Source: Linepithema humile
Lineage: Eukaryota; Arthropoda; Insecta; Hymenoptera; Formicidae
Reading direction: 5' to 3'
Length of the DNA: 64,000 bases
NCBI RefSeq assembly: GCF_040581485.1
Contig: NC_090132.1
Span: 29,275,911-29,339,910, forward strand
The notes under the pieces were generated by a model. That model was not told the DNA's origin. It saw only the letters and a list, made by a program, of their open reading frames with translations, and did no database searches. Of this stretch, positions 12,101-27,100 are shown piece after piece (position 1 is the first letter of the stretch; every line of letters starts with the position of its first letter). Made by a program: the position numbers and the translations under genes.

Positions 12101-15100
12101 TATCACGACATTGCGGTCTGACGTGAACTGTTTTCTGCTTTATGGTGTCTTAAAGTGAACGATCTCGCGGGAAAACACCGTTTTCTTAGAAAACTTGTTA
12201 CAACATCGTCGCGGCAAAGCGCCCTCGGCGCTTTGGTAAGCTCGATGAAATTCGATGCTTTTTCACGTCCTCGCTCACTGCCGATAATTCTTAAAGCAAA
12301 TGAACGCGCAGGGATGTGACACGTCTTTTCATTATCTTTTGATTACGGCATTCAGAGTGATCTTTGAAATGAAGTAAAAATATCCTGAGAATTTTTTTGC
12401 GAGTTTAACAAGTGGTGGTAATATCACGTAATAATAAATTGAAATCACGTATGATTTAATTTTGAAGAACTCATGCACACATGAAAAAAATATCTTTTTT
12501 ATGAATTATGTCAAAAAGGCCATCAATAAGATAAATAACCTCGATATTGTGCGATAAATATATCGAAATCCGATAATTTACTGTCGAATTTTTCAGTTTC
12601 TAAATTCTCAATCCATCTATTTCTTGACCTTTCGCGTCGTTCATATGTTTTTTAATAATAGACGTGCCTATAATAACATCAATCATCGACAATATGATGT
12701 GTAGTAGGTTAAAATAATATCAGGTTTCGTCATATTTTATTTACTATAGTGACATTAATGAATAGTAGATCGACCTCGGTATACTTGCTCATTAATCGCC
12801 GCGACGTCTTGGTGACTTCGATTAGCCAGTAACGTATAGGGATCAAATAAAATCAATCAAGATAAGACAAGCCTTTAATTATCGTGACTTACTATATAAC
12901 GTCATATCTAAGAATAGTGGCCTTATTACATATCTTATCATGTCTGCTTTAGCAGTTATATATCTTTGGTTATGTTTTTTGGAATCGATGATAATACAAA
13001 TAGATAATTTGAAAAAAGATAACATTATAATTCTATTCGCAAGAAATTTTGAGCACTTTTACTGTCTCTGAGAATAAATTTTTCAAAAATACAATTGTAA
13101 TGGCAAAGTCGGAGAAGATTTCCTAAATTATTTACTACTGTTTGTTAAAAAGATTAACACATTGCGATAACATAATTCTAAATCTGTAATATTTGACTTT
13201 ATGTATAGGTACATATATTTTTGGGGAATTATAACGAGTTTATCTAGTTTTGAGATATGAACACTCAAAAAAATATTTCGCTGATGTAGTTAGATTTCTA
13301 GATATCGCAACAAGAATGTATCGCTATTTTTCGTATCTGTGAAAACATTGTTTGTCACATATAGAATTTATAGCAGTAATGTTCTAGCAATAGCTTCTGA
13401 AAAATTTAGGTACCATTGCTAAATGTTATTCATTGCATGATCTAATACGTGATTGATCTTATATAGATAGGCGCTTTAGAGAAACTTTCTTTTTAAAGTT
13501 CACAAACAATACAGATATATATTCTGTTTCTGTCATCTAAACTGATTAAGTAATTACATATGCAATATCACAACAGTTGCTAATCATTTATCTGTTTTAG
13601 TTAATTTTTTACACCTAGAAAATTTTAGCTATTATTGCAAGATCATTTTTTTGAGTGAAGGAAAAGCGGAAAATTCTCGACAACGAAATTCTCTATAATT
13701 CCCTGAATATGACATATGTGGTACATTGTATATGATAGAAAAGAAAGAGGATGAAAAGCAGCGGTAAATTCGCTAACAATGAGTGCTCATTATACGGTTT
13801 TCTCATTGTGCTCAAATGTCGTCCACGTGAAAGACTAATCGAAAACTTTTGTACTCCTTGGTGCTCTTTCAGTTTCGTGATTATATTTCGCTTTCTCTCT
13901 CTTGTCATTTTCACCCCTGCCGAACAACAAATCTCGAGAGGGTTATAGGACTTCTCGACGTTGCTCGAGATAAGAGAAAGAAAGAAAGACTTGACGTGCA
14001 GCATCTAAGAAAAAAGTCACTAGAGAGAAAAGTGGCGGTAACTCTCACGGCGCTACCGAATCAAATCATAGCACCCGCGGGAAATAAGTTTTGGCGGATC
14101 ATACACTCGGGCTTGTCTGATCAATAAGTATCCGAACTACTGCAACTATTGTAGACGCAACGTAGAGTCGGCCTGTCGAATTCTTTTGTATTTCTTCGAA
14201 CTTTACTGATAGCAATAATATCGAGATTTTATTAAAGTTTCCGGTTCTCGCCCGTGTATTAAAAGCTAAATATAAACTTATGTGGAATTTGTATTAAACA
14301 AATATGTACAATAAAAGATTGATTGCCTTTTATTTGAAAATGTGAATGCAATACTTTGTTCGACATAACTGATTGCAAGAAATTGTTCAACAGAATTCGA
14401 TTGGAATGAGGAGATTTTTTCCCCCACGTGTTAGATGGTTGATGGAACGCGAGAGGAGCAGAAGTCCCGATGGACTTACAAGTAATTGAACAACTTTTAA
14501 CGTGGTCACAGATTAGAAGTTTCTTCTTTTAGTTTTAGGCGTGCGAGTGACGCGTAATATCTAAATCCCTTCACTCAATCACCGAAATCACCACGTTTCT
14601 CTTTTCCGCTTCTCAACTTACAACTCTCAGCCACATACGTTTCGGAATTCTGACCGTAAAGAACTACATCGTGAAAATCGATTTATCAAGTCGTAATAGC
14701 CGGAACGAGCAACCGTGTCACATGCTTAATACACACAAGTTACCCACGAGTTCTTACGTCAATTTGACGCGAAGAAAACTTGAATAACTGTTGCTTCAAT
14801 TTTCACGAGCCAATCAATCGCATCAATTAACAATTTTACACTATTATATTACAGAAATATCAATAAACTTTTTCAATTGTGACTTTTTATTATAGCAACA
14901 CGCATATGAGAATCTCATTAAATCGCATTTCATAAATTTTCTTAGAAAAAGGTAATCATAAAGGTTGGCGAATTCCGGAGAAAATTTTTATTTTTATTTT
15001 ATTTATTCTTTAATTAATTATATGCACAACTCTTAATTAGAAGAGGTAACTTTGTTTTTACACAACAAATAGAAATTGTAATATTATTCAATGCTGGAGA

Positions 15101-18100
15101 GAAGTAATGAGCATCAACTTGCGCTAATGTTACAGCAGTCCGTGACATATTCGCATAAAGACTTTACATAAACGTATTCGATCTTGAGTTTACACGGTTA
15201 TATCTTGCGAGGAAATCACAACAAAGGAAGTGGAAAGCCGTGGATCGTATTTATCGATGTGTCTACACTGTATCCGCTTTAGACTTGGGCGTAGCGCTAC
15301 GTCGGTAGTTTACGAATCGATATTGTCGACCTCGAAAGGAAGGCATTGTCATGTCGTGCCTTCCCGCACGGCTGTTCATTTCGATCTGACCGCGTTTGCA
15401 ACTTTACAGCTTGATACACCCTGTTGCGAAGTTTCGTATCGTGCCTCGAGAATCCGTCTTGCAGTTTAACAACTGCACGACACACGTCCACGCCTAAAAA
15501 GTTGATTTCGCATTTCGCACCGATCAGCGACTCCGCGAAATGCGCCGTAATTGATTTTACACAACTCTCGTTCTGCAAAAGCGATAAAACTTCGGAACAC
15601 ATGTAACATAAAAAAGTTATAAAAGCTATTAAAAATTGAAACTAGTTGAAAGCCCCAAAGCTTGAAAGTTTTATTGACAAAAATAAATAACACAAATTTA
15701 AATTAACGAATTTAAATCAATTTCAGCGTTCAGTTCGTATTTGTAATCTATACTTAGGATTAAACGATTAATATTTCACATAATATAAATATAATATAAA
15801 TAGTCGACTATCTTAAAATTTGAGTGTGGCACATTGACGTCGACATTGTAATACAATATCCGTTTTTCTCCTCCGCCGAACGGAAAGTGTTTCTTTTTCA
15901 GTGTCGCGTATTCGCATATTCCCAAATATCATTGTATGTGTAAATGTTTTATGAACGCTTCTCCAAGATTTTATCAACGGGAAATTCTACGTTTTATCTG
16001 TATTATGGATAGAAGCTCGAAAAACGGTGATATTTCGATAAGGGAGTGATGATAACAAACTCGCTATGTTTTTATCGCAGAAGATTTCAGCATGAAGTGA
16101 TTGCGGGAAAAATGCTATTATTATTGTCAAGAACCAATTTCATAAATGTATATGAATTTCAACTTCAATTTAATTTGTTTTTTTTTTTTCGTGAAAATTA
16201 TAAATAGAAAAAAAAACTGCAATATTTTGAAACTATATTTAATGTAAAAAAAGTTTTCGAATTAAAAATGTTAAATAAAATTTTCACCTTGTTACCGCGC
16301 GGATATTTTGAATTTTTGAAAAGACTTTATGTAAATTTGTTTAATGCGCATGACGTACATAGAAGTTTCTGCATATGAGATTATTGGATTTGAAATTTTG
16401 TTACTTTCTATTACAATATCCGCGATTAACATTCGGGAAATGCAAGTAAAAAAGAACTAAAAAAACTGCTATTAAATATTTCCCGATTCAAGGTTACGCT
16501 ATAATTATATGATTGTGATTTTTAACAATATTTTTGTATTAGATATTTAAATCTAATTCAGGATTAGATGACCACATTGGCATTGAATTCTCAGCATATT
16601 AGCAAAAGAAGTAATTTACTATCTAGATCTAATGGATTTTATTTTTTTTAAATTATATTTTTAGTTGTTTTCCAAATAATTTATATAAATAAAAGGAAAT
16701 ATCTTTTTACTAAATATCAATCTTTAGTTTAAACCATTTAAAACAGAAACTTAAAAACTAGATCTTGATAGTATGCCGAGAGTTAAATAAGAAATATGCC
16801 TTTTCTTACGAAGCATTTATACATGCCGCAGTAATTCTCTACTTGTTCTACTTTTAAAGAGAGAAAACTAATAATGCGCCTAATTGTATATGTATAAGAC
16901 TCTCTTAGTATGTTTTTAGCGCTTTTCTTAAAATGGACAATAATATATTTCACCTAAATGAGAGTTCTGGTTTTGAAACTTTATGCCATAATTGACTAAG
17001 CTTTTCGCACAAAGGCGCAATGATAAGAAAGCGCGCCTGGCACTTTTTCAGGGCCGGTCTCCTTTATACACACAATATTTCAGCTGAGAATTAATTCAAT
17101 ATTCATGTGTCATACTTGGCATGTCGACCCAAGGACACTCCCTCGACGTGTTTCGTAATGCAAAGCATATTATCTTAATTACTGCGCCATGTGTCGTCAT
17201 GGCGCTTACACGAAAGCCTCTATGAGACCTCTTAAATTATTTATATACATGCGTTATCAAGATGGCCATCCACATGCAATTCTATGCATGTCGGTGAATG
17301 CTCTCGAAATGCATACCTATATATGCGGCATTACATATGCGAGTTTTCAATGATTTTTCTTCGCCATTCGTTACAGATACGATGAGAACAAGAATTGTGG
17401 ACGATTTCTGTGCGCAGTAGAAAACACGCGAGAAAACAGAACACCTGACCTGTTTGCTCTAGCAATATTCATTTACTGGGGTACTACTGGATATCGCTAA
17501 AGCTGGCGCGTCGTATTGCATTTCGGCATAGCTCTATCGAGAATACTTTATCCGAGAAAGGAACGTGCAAACGCGATCGAGTCGTACGTTATAAAAGCTC
17601 AAATTGCGCGCTACGCGAGATAAAGTTTGGAATACGTCTGAAAATATTGCTTGGTGTATATACGAATAAATCTGACTTGGCTTTCTACATTTCGAAGTTT
17701 AATATATTAAAGCTTTGTTTTAAATATAAAATCTTTAATGTTAATGAAATGTTTTTGATTTCAATTCATTAATTTTTATACACTTTTAAAGTTCCAATAA
17801 AAGAAAGCAGGAAGATACTTTTGTGTGTGTCAATAGCGACAGAATGAAATCTAGTGTAACAACTAAATAATATTTTTTAAATTAAGAATTAAAAATGCAC
17901 ATTATTGTGCCGGTAAAATTTTGGTCGGGATTAAATAAATTAAGGAATTAAATTGCTACAAAATCTTGTAATAAATTTGCAATCACAGAAATCTTTGGAT
18001 AAATTATTTAAATGTCTGTCATAGATTTTTTACAAAATATTTAATATAATATTGCACACGCAAAATTAATTGATAAATCCTGTGATACAATTTTACCAAC

Positions 18101-21100
18101 ATTTGCATTAAGTTTCCATAACGCCATTTTTATGTAATAATCTCCTTAGAGATTTCAGTGATTACTTAGCGATTTGTTCGTCAACAAAATACTGATAATT
18201 AATTATATTGAACCTGCGGCATCAGCAAAAATAAGCGGAGTTTGATCACTTGCGAAATTTGCAGCGTACTTACGAGCGCACACGAATCATTACTTAATTG
18301 CTGCTTTTCCGTCGGGTGATTAATTATTGCCGTAACTAATTAGCAACATTAAGTATTGGGGGGAGGAAAACTCGCTCAATTGGATTCACCATTGATTGGA
18401 TGCGAAAAAAAAGAACGACGGAATTTTGCTCTCGCGCGACCCACGGTTTTTTTTTAGACGTGATAACGATACGTGGAATTACCGTGACGAGACTATGTAC
18501 GTGTCTCGAAATGAATATTGCAAAACATACGCGGTGTTATCTCGAGCATACTTATTTTCCGCTCTCACCCCATTTCAGCTAGGACGTATATTTTCGCAAA
18601 CGAGAGCTACATATGTATTCGCCTTGCGTATCCGATGGCACCATTTCGGTATCTCGCGATTCATGAGATTTACATGGACGACCATTTATCAGAAAGTGGT
18701 TTCTCTCCACGGATGTCTTGTGGCGCTTAAATGAGAAGTGATAGTCATCTTGATCTGTTCAGCGGATATTTTCTTACGGATTGTATTTTTGGTGTCGCTG
18801 CTGTTAGATTTTTTAAACTTTTTTAGTTCAGACTGTGAAATGGCAGACTGGGATGGCGATAATAATAGGATAAAACCTTCGCTGATAATATCGTGCAATT
18901 AATAATTAAAACATATGTAGAGCGCTGAAAATCAATGCAATTAATTCTCGATGCAGCACGCGAGAGTAATTATACTTATATATTATTCGGCATATTTTAA
19001 ATGTTATAATCGAGCATTAGATTTGTCTACATCATTAATAATTAGTTTAAAATGTGTGTTGAGCGTGATAACACGATTTAATTGGCAAAAGAGAATTTGC
19101 GCCAAATAGATGGTATCCGTGTGCGTTCGTAGTGACAATAAGAGTGTATATCGATATATGTTAATTGTTTCACAATAGACTTTTTCATGTATCAAGCTCC
19201 ATGAATATTCGACACGAGCTAATTAATTCAACGTGCGGAAATCTTTTTAGCCGCGGTTATGTAAATATTTATTTTCAGCTGTTCTATTTTCACGGCACGT
19301 GCGATACGCGATAAATAGCAAGGGAAGTAAGGTTTTATATACGTAGATACCAGATGAAGTATATTGGGATTAGTCGCAATCCCTAAAAGAGCCTCTCCTC
19401 GAAATTTACGCAATCAGTACGTGCATTATAGGATTCAGTAAATCCCAGCTCTTTTTTTATCATTTTTTATTAAGCGAAGATGTTGAGAATTTATTCGTCA
19501 GATTATTAGAAATGTCTCATGGCGTGCCTGAGGGAAAATAACCAGATATATTTTTCGAAACAGATTGCGATATCTTAATTATATGAGTATTGTTTTTTCA
19601 TGAGCATTATTATTCTGTCTTCAATAATAAGGATATCTTTTTCCAGCTGTAACAAGTTCATTTCACATATGCCACATTTACATTCATTTATTATTAAAAT
19701 TACATTAATTCTATTGTATTTTATAAAGTAAAATGAATTAAATTTTTGCCTACTCTTTCTTTGTAATAATTTTTTTTTGTAAAAGTTTAATTGAGCATAA
19801 TTTCAGAAACATAACTAAGGGAAAGAAGTTTTCAATCTGCAAGCGCCATGTGTAGAGTAACGCCTATTTAGCTTCTGGAATGTGGCACAGCGCGCGTACT
19901 ATTATAAACTGACGTACGTTTCGTTGTTTCATCTAGTTTCGAAGAATATATGTACGCGATAAGGCTGTGGTCAAGTATATGGAGACACGTTACGACATAT
20001 TACAGTAATAAAGAGGTCAAAAGAGTGCAAGGTTGAGTATTTTTATGCTGCGACTGGCGTCGTAGTTCTATTCGCGGCGCGCGAGGGTAAGTCGGTATAC
20101 AATTATAGACAAACGAGGCATAGATCGGCAATACATTTCCATTATATGACGAACAATTTTACCTTGAAGCCGTATTACTAGCCTGAAAAATTGACTTGCT
20201 GACCAAATATTTTCCACTTGATCTAACAATAAGCTCATTTCTCTTTACGTTTAAACGAATTATTTCGGGCTGTCGGAATTTTTAGACATGTTACGCAAGT
20301 GACATCCACAATAATACGGTGATGCAACAAAACAGTCTAATTATAGAGACGTTGAAAGTGTATCAGATTTTTATAATTTGTATTGTAAAAAATTTAGACC
20401 GCTAAATGATAGCGATTATCAGACAAAATATTAATTATTGTAACTTATGAATGACGAGAAACTCACAACTAACAATGAATTAAATATATCATCAATTATT
20501 CTGCATTAAATTAAACCAATTGTAAACGAGAAAATGTTTATTTAACGTAAATTTACATAAATTGATTTTGTAGATTTTAATTGAGAAGCAGCGAATTTTA
20601 TTTCGTGTAAATAATTAATTGCGGCGAAAGGAAACATTTTATTATCGACAAAGGCACTATTATACTGAATGACAATTACAGTTTTTGCACCGATATATCG
20701 ATAGTCGACGCATCGGTTTTGGCTAAAAGGTTGCATTTGTTATTATTGGATTTGTTTTCAATTATCTGTCGAAGATTATTGAGCGTGATAGAAAACACTT
20801 TGTTAAATATTTGTGACTTTTGCATTTTTCTTTCAGCTTTTATGTATCTGATGCGAAAAGCAAACACGACTTTCTTTTTTTATTATAATTGACTATTTAT
20901 TTATTTGTCTGACAAATATAGTCAACACAATCGTCGCCTTTCGGTAATAATTGATTCAATAAATTGGTTTAAATATATCTGATTACACCGTTAATTACGC
21001 CGATCTTACGCCGTTAATTAAATCCATATATCGTATATAATCAATGAAATATTAATCTTGTAATGGCGTATTAAATAATAATTTTACCAAATGCAATGAT

Positions 21101-24100
21101 ATCATTTTCATATATGAGTAGCCTTCTTACTCATTAGATATCTATACAAATTGCTTAGAAGATTACTTAAATGTCCTTAAATGTATTTTCTGTGTTCTTT
21201 TACTGTCAATATGTGCATAAATGTCGTGGATCGTATAGCATTGCTCATTTCCGCGCAATCGATATTGTTGCGAATGGAAGGCGATTGACGATGGTATAAG
21301 CCGTAGCAATGGAAGGCAAATCTGTCCGCTGTAGGCTACATAATTCATAGAGGGAAACGTGAGAGGTAGACGTGTCGGATTTCCTAGTGAATTTCCTGCT
21401 GATGTAAAAACGTTGTACAATCATTAGGTAATTCATGAATATTACGTCGATTGACATATTTTCCACCTTGAATCCCGCAACATAATCTGCTTTTTATATG
21501 AGACTCTTACTTTGAGGAAGATATTGCTTTACTTAACTTTCAATGCGTAATACCGATTCGGCATGCTTTTCTCTTCCTTTTTAGAAAAATTTAAGAAGAT
21601 TAATTTGTGTTTAAAGTGAGATCAAATTAATATATGAAAAGGATATTTAATGAAGGAGAAGTATCGATGAATAAATATAAGAAGTAAATTTTTTAAATTA
21701 ATAACAACTGTCTTTTTCTCTCTTTTTCTATGTTATATATTTTTCCATATATTATTTAATTTCTTTTCAACCGAACTTTTTTATTCTATAAATTTAATAT
21801 AAATTTTGTTACATTGCAAAGATGTATGCGATGGGATGTTAATTATATTAATGAATATAACGCAACGATAAGACGTAGAATGATATATTAATGTCTTGTA
21901 TACACATTTATAGCTTTATCTATTCGCGTTTTATCTAATCGCACGAAGAATGGAAGTTCTATTAAACTTACCGACCATATGCATTAATGAAGAAACCAAC
22001 TTGCGATGGTGCAAGAAAGACGAAGTTTGGAAGTGCCTCGGAGGGCCATTTACGACGTTAAGTTATCCGTTAAACTTTCAGTTTGTTAGCTCGCAGTATC
22101 AATGTTGCATTTGAAAGACTCCGGTTGCAGAGTGAGTTTGGTCAATGATGGCAGACTGCTACTCGGCTTTATAAATCGCCTGAAGCAATATCTTTAGTCG
22201 GAACTATAATATTCTCTTCCACGTGAACAAGTCGATTCTCTTTCCCCAAGTTCCAAGTTATTGCTTTATACTGAGTGAACTCAATGGAGTGTTTTGGAAT
22301 GGACAACTGTCTAAAAGAAATGGAATAGATCCTTGCTAACATCCTTCTTTCTGCAATTTAATAGAATCCTTTCTAATGTTCATCTTTCTGTAATTTAATA
22401 AAAACTACTGCACCAAATATGAATGAAAAATTAGTTACAAATTAATAATGACAATTATATGACAATTATACGACAACCAGAGATGAAAGATGAGAATGAT
22501 ATAATAGTATCGTTATTAAAGAGCATGTGAATGAGATTGCCTTTTAGCTAATTGCCGAAAAGTTTTGAACTTACATTAGATTAAAATTATCATGATATAA
22601 TGTAATATTATATTGAGTTAAATTATGATTTAACACACGGCACATAAAGCGAGGTTGTAGTTTATACGAAAACTTTTAATAATTCTTGCAGAAAAGTAGC
22701 TCCCTCGAATCGATCAAGTGTACTCCAATCGGGGAAGGCGGAAGACCCGAATTGCCTTTTGTTCCTTATCGAAAGTTAATTAACCGGCAATTACAGTTTA
22801 TCCGCATCAATACTTTAATGATAGATACACAATGGAGGCTAATAGTAGCTCAAGAATAATTAACAAACAGCAACTCTTGAATAAATTTATCTTCCTACGG
22901 TTGCCATTTGATCATTACATTAGAGTTAATAGCAAAGTTAATGTTAAAAGCTTAATAATAAATTTATATTTGCTACTATATGGCGTAGATATACTTTGTG
23001 GTATGCGTGAAGTTTGTAAAAGTCGAGTCAGCACTTTCCGAAACACTTCACTGGAAATTAATCCTGAGTAGCGACCTAATCCCCGAATATAGACGTTGGT
23101 TTTATTAAAATAAAAGTGTTTTGTTTAGGACCATTGGTTATTCGCTTTGATCAAATCGCTTTGTTGATCATCGCATATTAATTCACAACAATGATAATTA
23201 CAGGTTTAATTCAACAGAACATAATTGCTCATTTAACCATTTTTTATTATGTTAATGTGATTGTATACGTATTGTATGCGCATAGAAAATTATTAATAAC
23301 AATAATGTACAAATTATATTCAGATGATATAATTCAAGTCCATATGAAATTTATTCCTGTTAGAGAGGTTGATGTTTGATAGGTGTTTCAGTTTAATTTG
23401 CAAATAATTAGGTATGCGTAATATAATTGAGTTCAATAATCAGATCAAATCTGGAATAATTTGACTTAAAAGAAATTTATAATTAGATGTAACATAATTT
23501 ATTTAATCAGATTAGAGCCGGAATATATTTAAACTTGAAAAAAAAATTTATAACTGAAGCTATAATGTTTATAGAACAAATGCTATTTCAATAATTAGTG
23601 CAAAGTTAAGATCAAATTTTTAAAAAAGCTAAATTGTTCTTCTTGAGAGTGAAATTTGATCAAAAATTAAAAAATTTTTGTTTAAAAAAAACTTTAACAA
23701 TTAGCATCACAAAAATAAGCTTTATGATTCAACATTCGTGTTTCGCGTGTGTAACATTTTTAGCTCGCGATTAAAGAGCTAAAACCAGCTGTCAAAGTTT
23801 AAAACAAAGTTATTTACGACTGTGTAAGAAGATTTAAAATTGTCGCACTAAAAACAAATGTCAACAATTGATTAATTTGGAAGGATCGCTTTACCCTTCG
23901 CAACCTTGATCAATTCCGTCGATGAGATGAGTCGCATCGGTTTTACTATGCATCCGGTGGGAAGCTCGCAAATGTCACTTCGTGATTCCCAGGATGCAAT
24001 TTCAATTGGAAATCGCTGACGATCGCTGTGAACCGCATCCCGTGCGATGTAATTAGAAACGGCGTTGTAATGAAGCTGTCAATTATTCCCCGACTGCAGC

Positions 24101-27100
24101 ACGTCGTTTCCGTTTTCGATTTGTCGCCGCGTCGAAACGACCCCAAACGACGAGTGATAGACGGCTATTAACATTGTGATTTATGAACTTTCCAGCCTGA
24201 AGGAAAGCCTGTCTTTCAAATAGCAATAAATTTGTATTTTCCTTAAACATGTTTCAGCACTTGATGCGATTTAAAATGGATGGCTTCGGGTACTAAATAT
24301 TTCCCTTTCTCCCTTCTTTTCTACCTTTTCGAATTGGAGTAAATTGCCCATTGAAAGTGGTTGAAGCCTTATCGATTCTCACATATTATAATAAGTGTCG
24401 TGTATACGGACGACGTATATTGAATTTTGCAATGATTAGCTGCAAACAAATTCTGCCCTTGACTTTTATTTCAAACTTTATTTTGACTGCACTCGGGGAA
24501 TTTGATTTCATGATTAAATGGAACTTTTGTCCGCAATGACTACGGATTTAATCGTAAATGTGTTAATGCGTTCTTTCGGCTCGTGTTCTCGAAAGAGAAG
24601 CGTGGTCTGCATCGGCCCCTGTATTTCGTCAGTGATATTATTTACGGTCCACTACACGTGCTTTTCTCGTCTGCACGGCCGATCGCGTTAAATTACCATG
24701 CATCGCGGAGACTGCTGTGATATCCGCATGCAAAACTCGAGTGATATTGATACATTTCGCTTTGTATCACTCGCGAAACTGGCGGTCGCTTTTGTCAAGC
24801 TGGAAGGATTCGCATTTGCGTCGGATCTCTCAAGCCTCACGATTTTTCAGCAACGCGTCTCTTTATGCAAAACTCCGTGAAATTTTCGCACCGGCGAATT
24901 TCGCTGATATACGTCATTTCTCGTTAGATTTTTTTCAAGCTCCGTGATTTCGACGCAGTGTGTAGTTCAACACGATATCTCTTTTATGTCGATAACATTA
25001 ACCGCATGCCAATCCTGCATTTGAAATCGGAATTTTCCATTTCGCATATCGATACTATAATATTGCATCCACAATGAAATATCAAATTTCATTGAAATTC
25101 AATTTAATCAAGTTTCACGTTTTTTGGCATTAAAAATTATCAATAATTTTTATCAAGAGTAAATAACAAATTTTAATGCGTTAATTTAAAATAAGGATGC
25201 AAATAATTAATTGTTGATTATACATTATATAATTAGAAGAAAAATAACTTTTGTAACAAAGCTTGCTGCATTTAATGGATATCAACGAGGAATTTTTCAG
25301 AAATTATTCTTCCTCGATTGTTAAAAATGTGCACTTTCAATATATTATAAAATATTTTAAAATAAAAGATAATTCCACGTAAAACATTTATGTGCGGATA
25401 AGTATTTCTCATATGTTAAAAAATAATATTTCTATTTTCATCTTTTATTAAATTTTTATGTACGATTCTCATTTTTTTTTAATTCGAAATGTCAATTCGG
25501 GATTTGATACCGACTTCACTTGAAGGCATTGTCTCACAACGCATAATGGAAACAGTTCTCATAACAGACAGCGAGATTGCTTCGGCAAATACCTATGTAT
25601 GTGCATCATCATGGTAAGCTGCCTACACACCGTTTAACGAATCGATGCACAAGTTTTTATTGTGTAAATTTAAATTGTGTGACGATTACTTACTTAAATC
25701 GCAATATTTTTTTATTATTTAATCTGCTTTACTTTATTATATATTTTTTTTTAATTTTATTCTATGTTACTATACAATTTTTTATGATGGACTGTTCCAT
25801 AATACATACTTTATAAATCTTAAAAATAATTAAAGAAAGACTTTGAATATTTCTATATTCTTATCTGCAAGTGTGACTCACGCGAGTAATTTCGTTACTT
25901 TTTATGATTTTCGTGCATAACATGCGTGTACGTAAAACTGGCACACCTGTCATAGTGAATTTATTTATTAATATCCACTTCCTACTATTGTGATCTTTCT
26001 TTATAATTAATTATATACGTCATACATTGCGTTGTTCAATCTCTGACATTTACTTTTTATGAACGCGCATACCCAAGATACTAATAATGTGACAAATGCT
26101 TATATATAAAAGTCATTACATTTATAATAGTGTGCGTGTACATTTCCATTTAGGAAAATTAAGGTGAAGTAAGATCTTGATAACAATATATATATATGTA
26201 TACCATTTTTATCTATTTATCTCTTCAATAATACAAGATGGAATAGTTCTGTATTCTCTTAGATACTCAAAGAAATGAAAGAAAAAGTGTTTTTAATTAA
26301 TAACATTTACGAAACAGTTTAATACTAATTTTATAATGGACGATAAACGTAGAGAATTATATACTTTTTTATTTCACATGTTTATATAAATACATGCAAT
26401 TTTGGAAGAATCTTTGCAATAAAATGTATCAGCTATGCACATGTAATACGAAAATGATTAATTCGATGACTCTATTAAATCTCTGTCGATTTTATAGACT
26501 TGCTGACTATGTTAGCATAAAATCATCGGTATTTCACATATCATATTCTTTAGAATTAATTTAATTCTCAAACACTGATAGTTTTCGCTCCGTAACGCAC
26601 TTGTATCATCCCGAGGAAAAAAGATCTGTCAGCGCCCGTGAACTTGTGTTCGCTTGTTCCATCAAGCGCAAGAATGTAAGAAGTTAAATGCTAGCTCGTT
26701 CTTCCCGATCGGCATCGTTTCCTTCCATTGGCTTTCCGTGTTCGCGAACGGGTAGCCTAGGTCAAGCATTCGTGACGTTATGTGGGTCAAAGAACCAGTT
26801 CAACAACTGGGAACGATCGCGTACGACAGACCGCCTGTCGACGCCGGCCCGATGACGTCACGCGACGCTATTCTCGGCAACGCCGACGCATTTGCCACGG
26901 CTAAAAATAGGGACTGCGGCGGTGCACGACCGAGCGCGCAAAATGACGGTCGGCCAATGAGATTGGCTTGTTCGCTTTGCTGCAGTAGTAACAATAACAA
27001 CGATCCTTATTTTCGGTTCCACTTCCCGATTTAAAATCCAATTTAAACGCATGAATGTGAAGATGAGCAAAGTAATTAATGTTAAGTGAAGACGATAAAT

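Noticed and set aside
18396..18734. 112-codon plus-strand frame in intron 1
   Set aside because: Three frames are open over the same GC-richer patch, there are no plausible splice sites in the phase needed for exon 2, and the peptide has no recognisable features.
26780..27034. Alternative first coding exon inside the CRE/MEF2 island
   Set aside because: A frame starts at an ATG (26780), but the only GT in the right phase near its end (GTTCCA) is a poor donor and the peptide is not channel-like. Kept only as a regulatory region.
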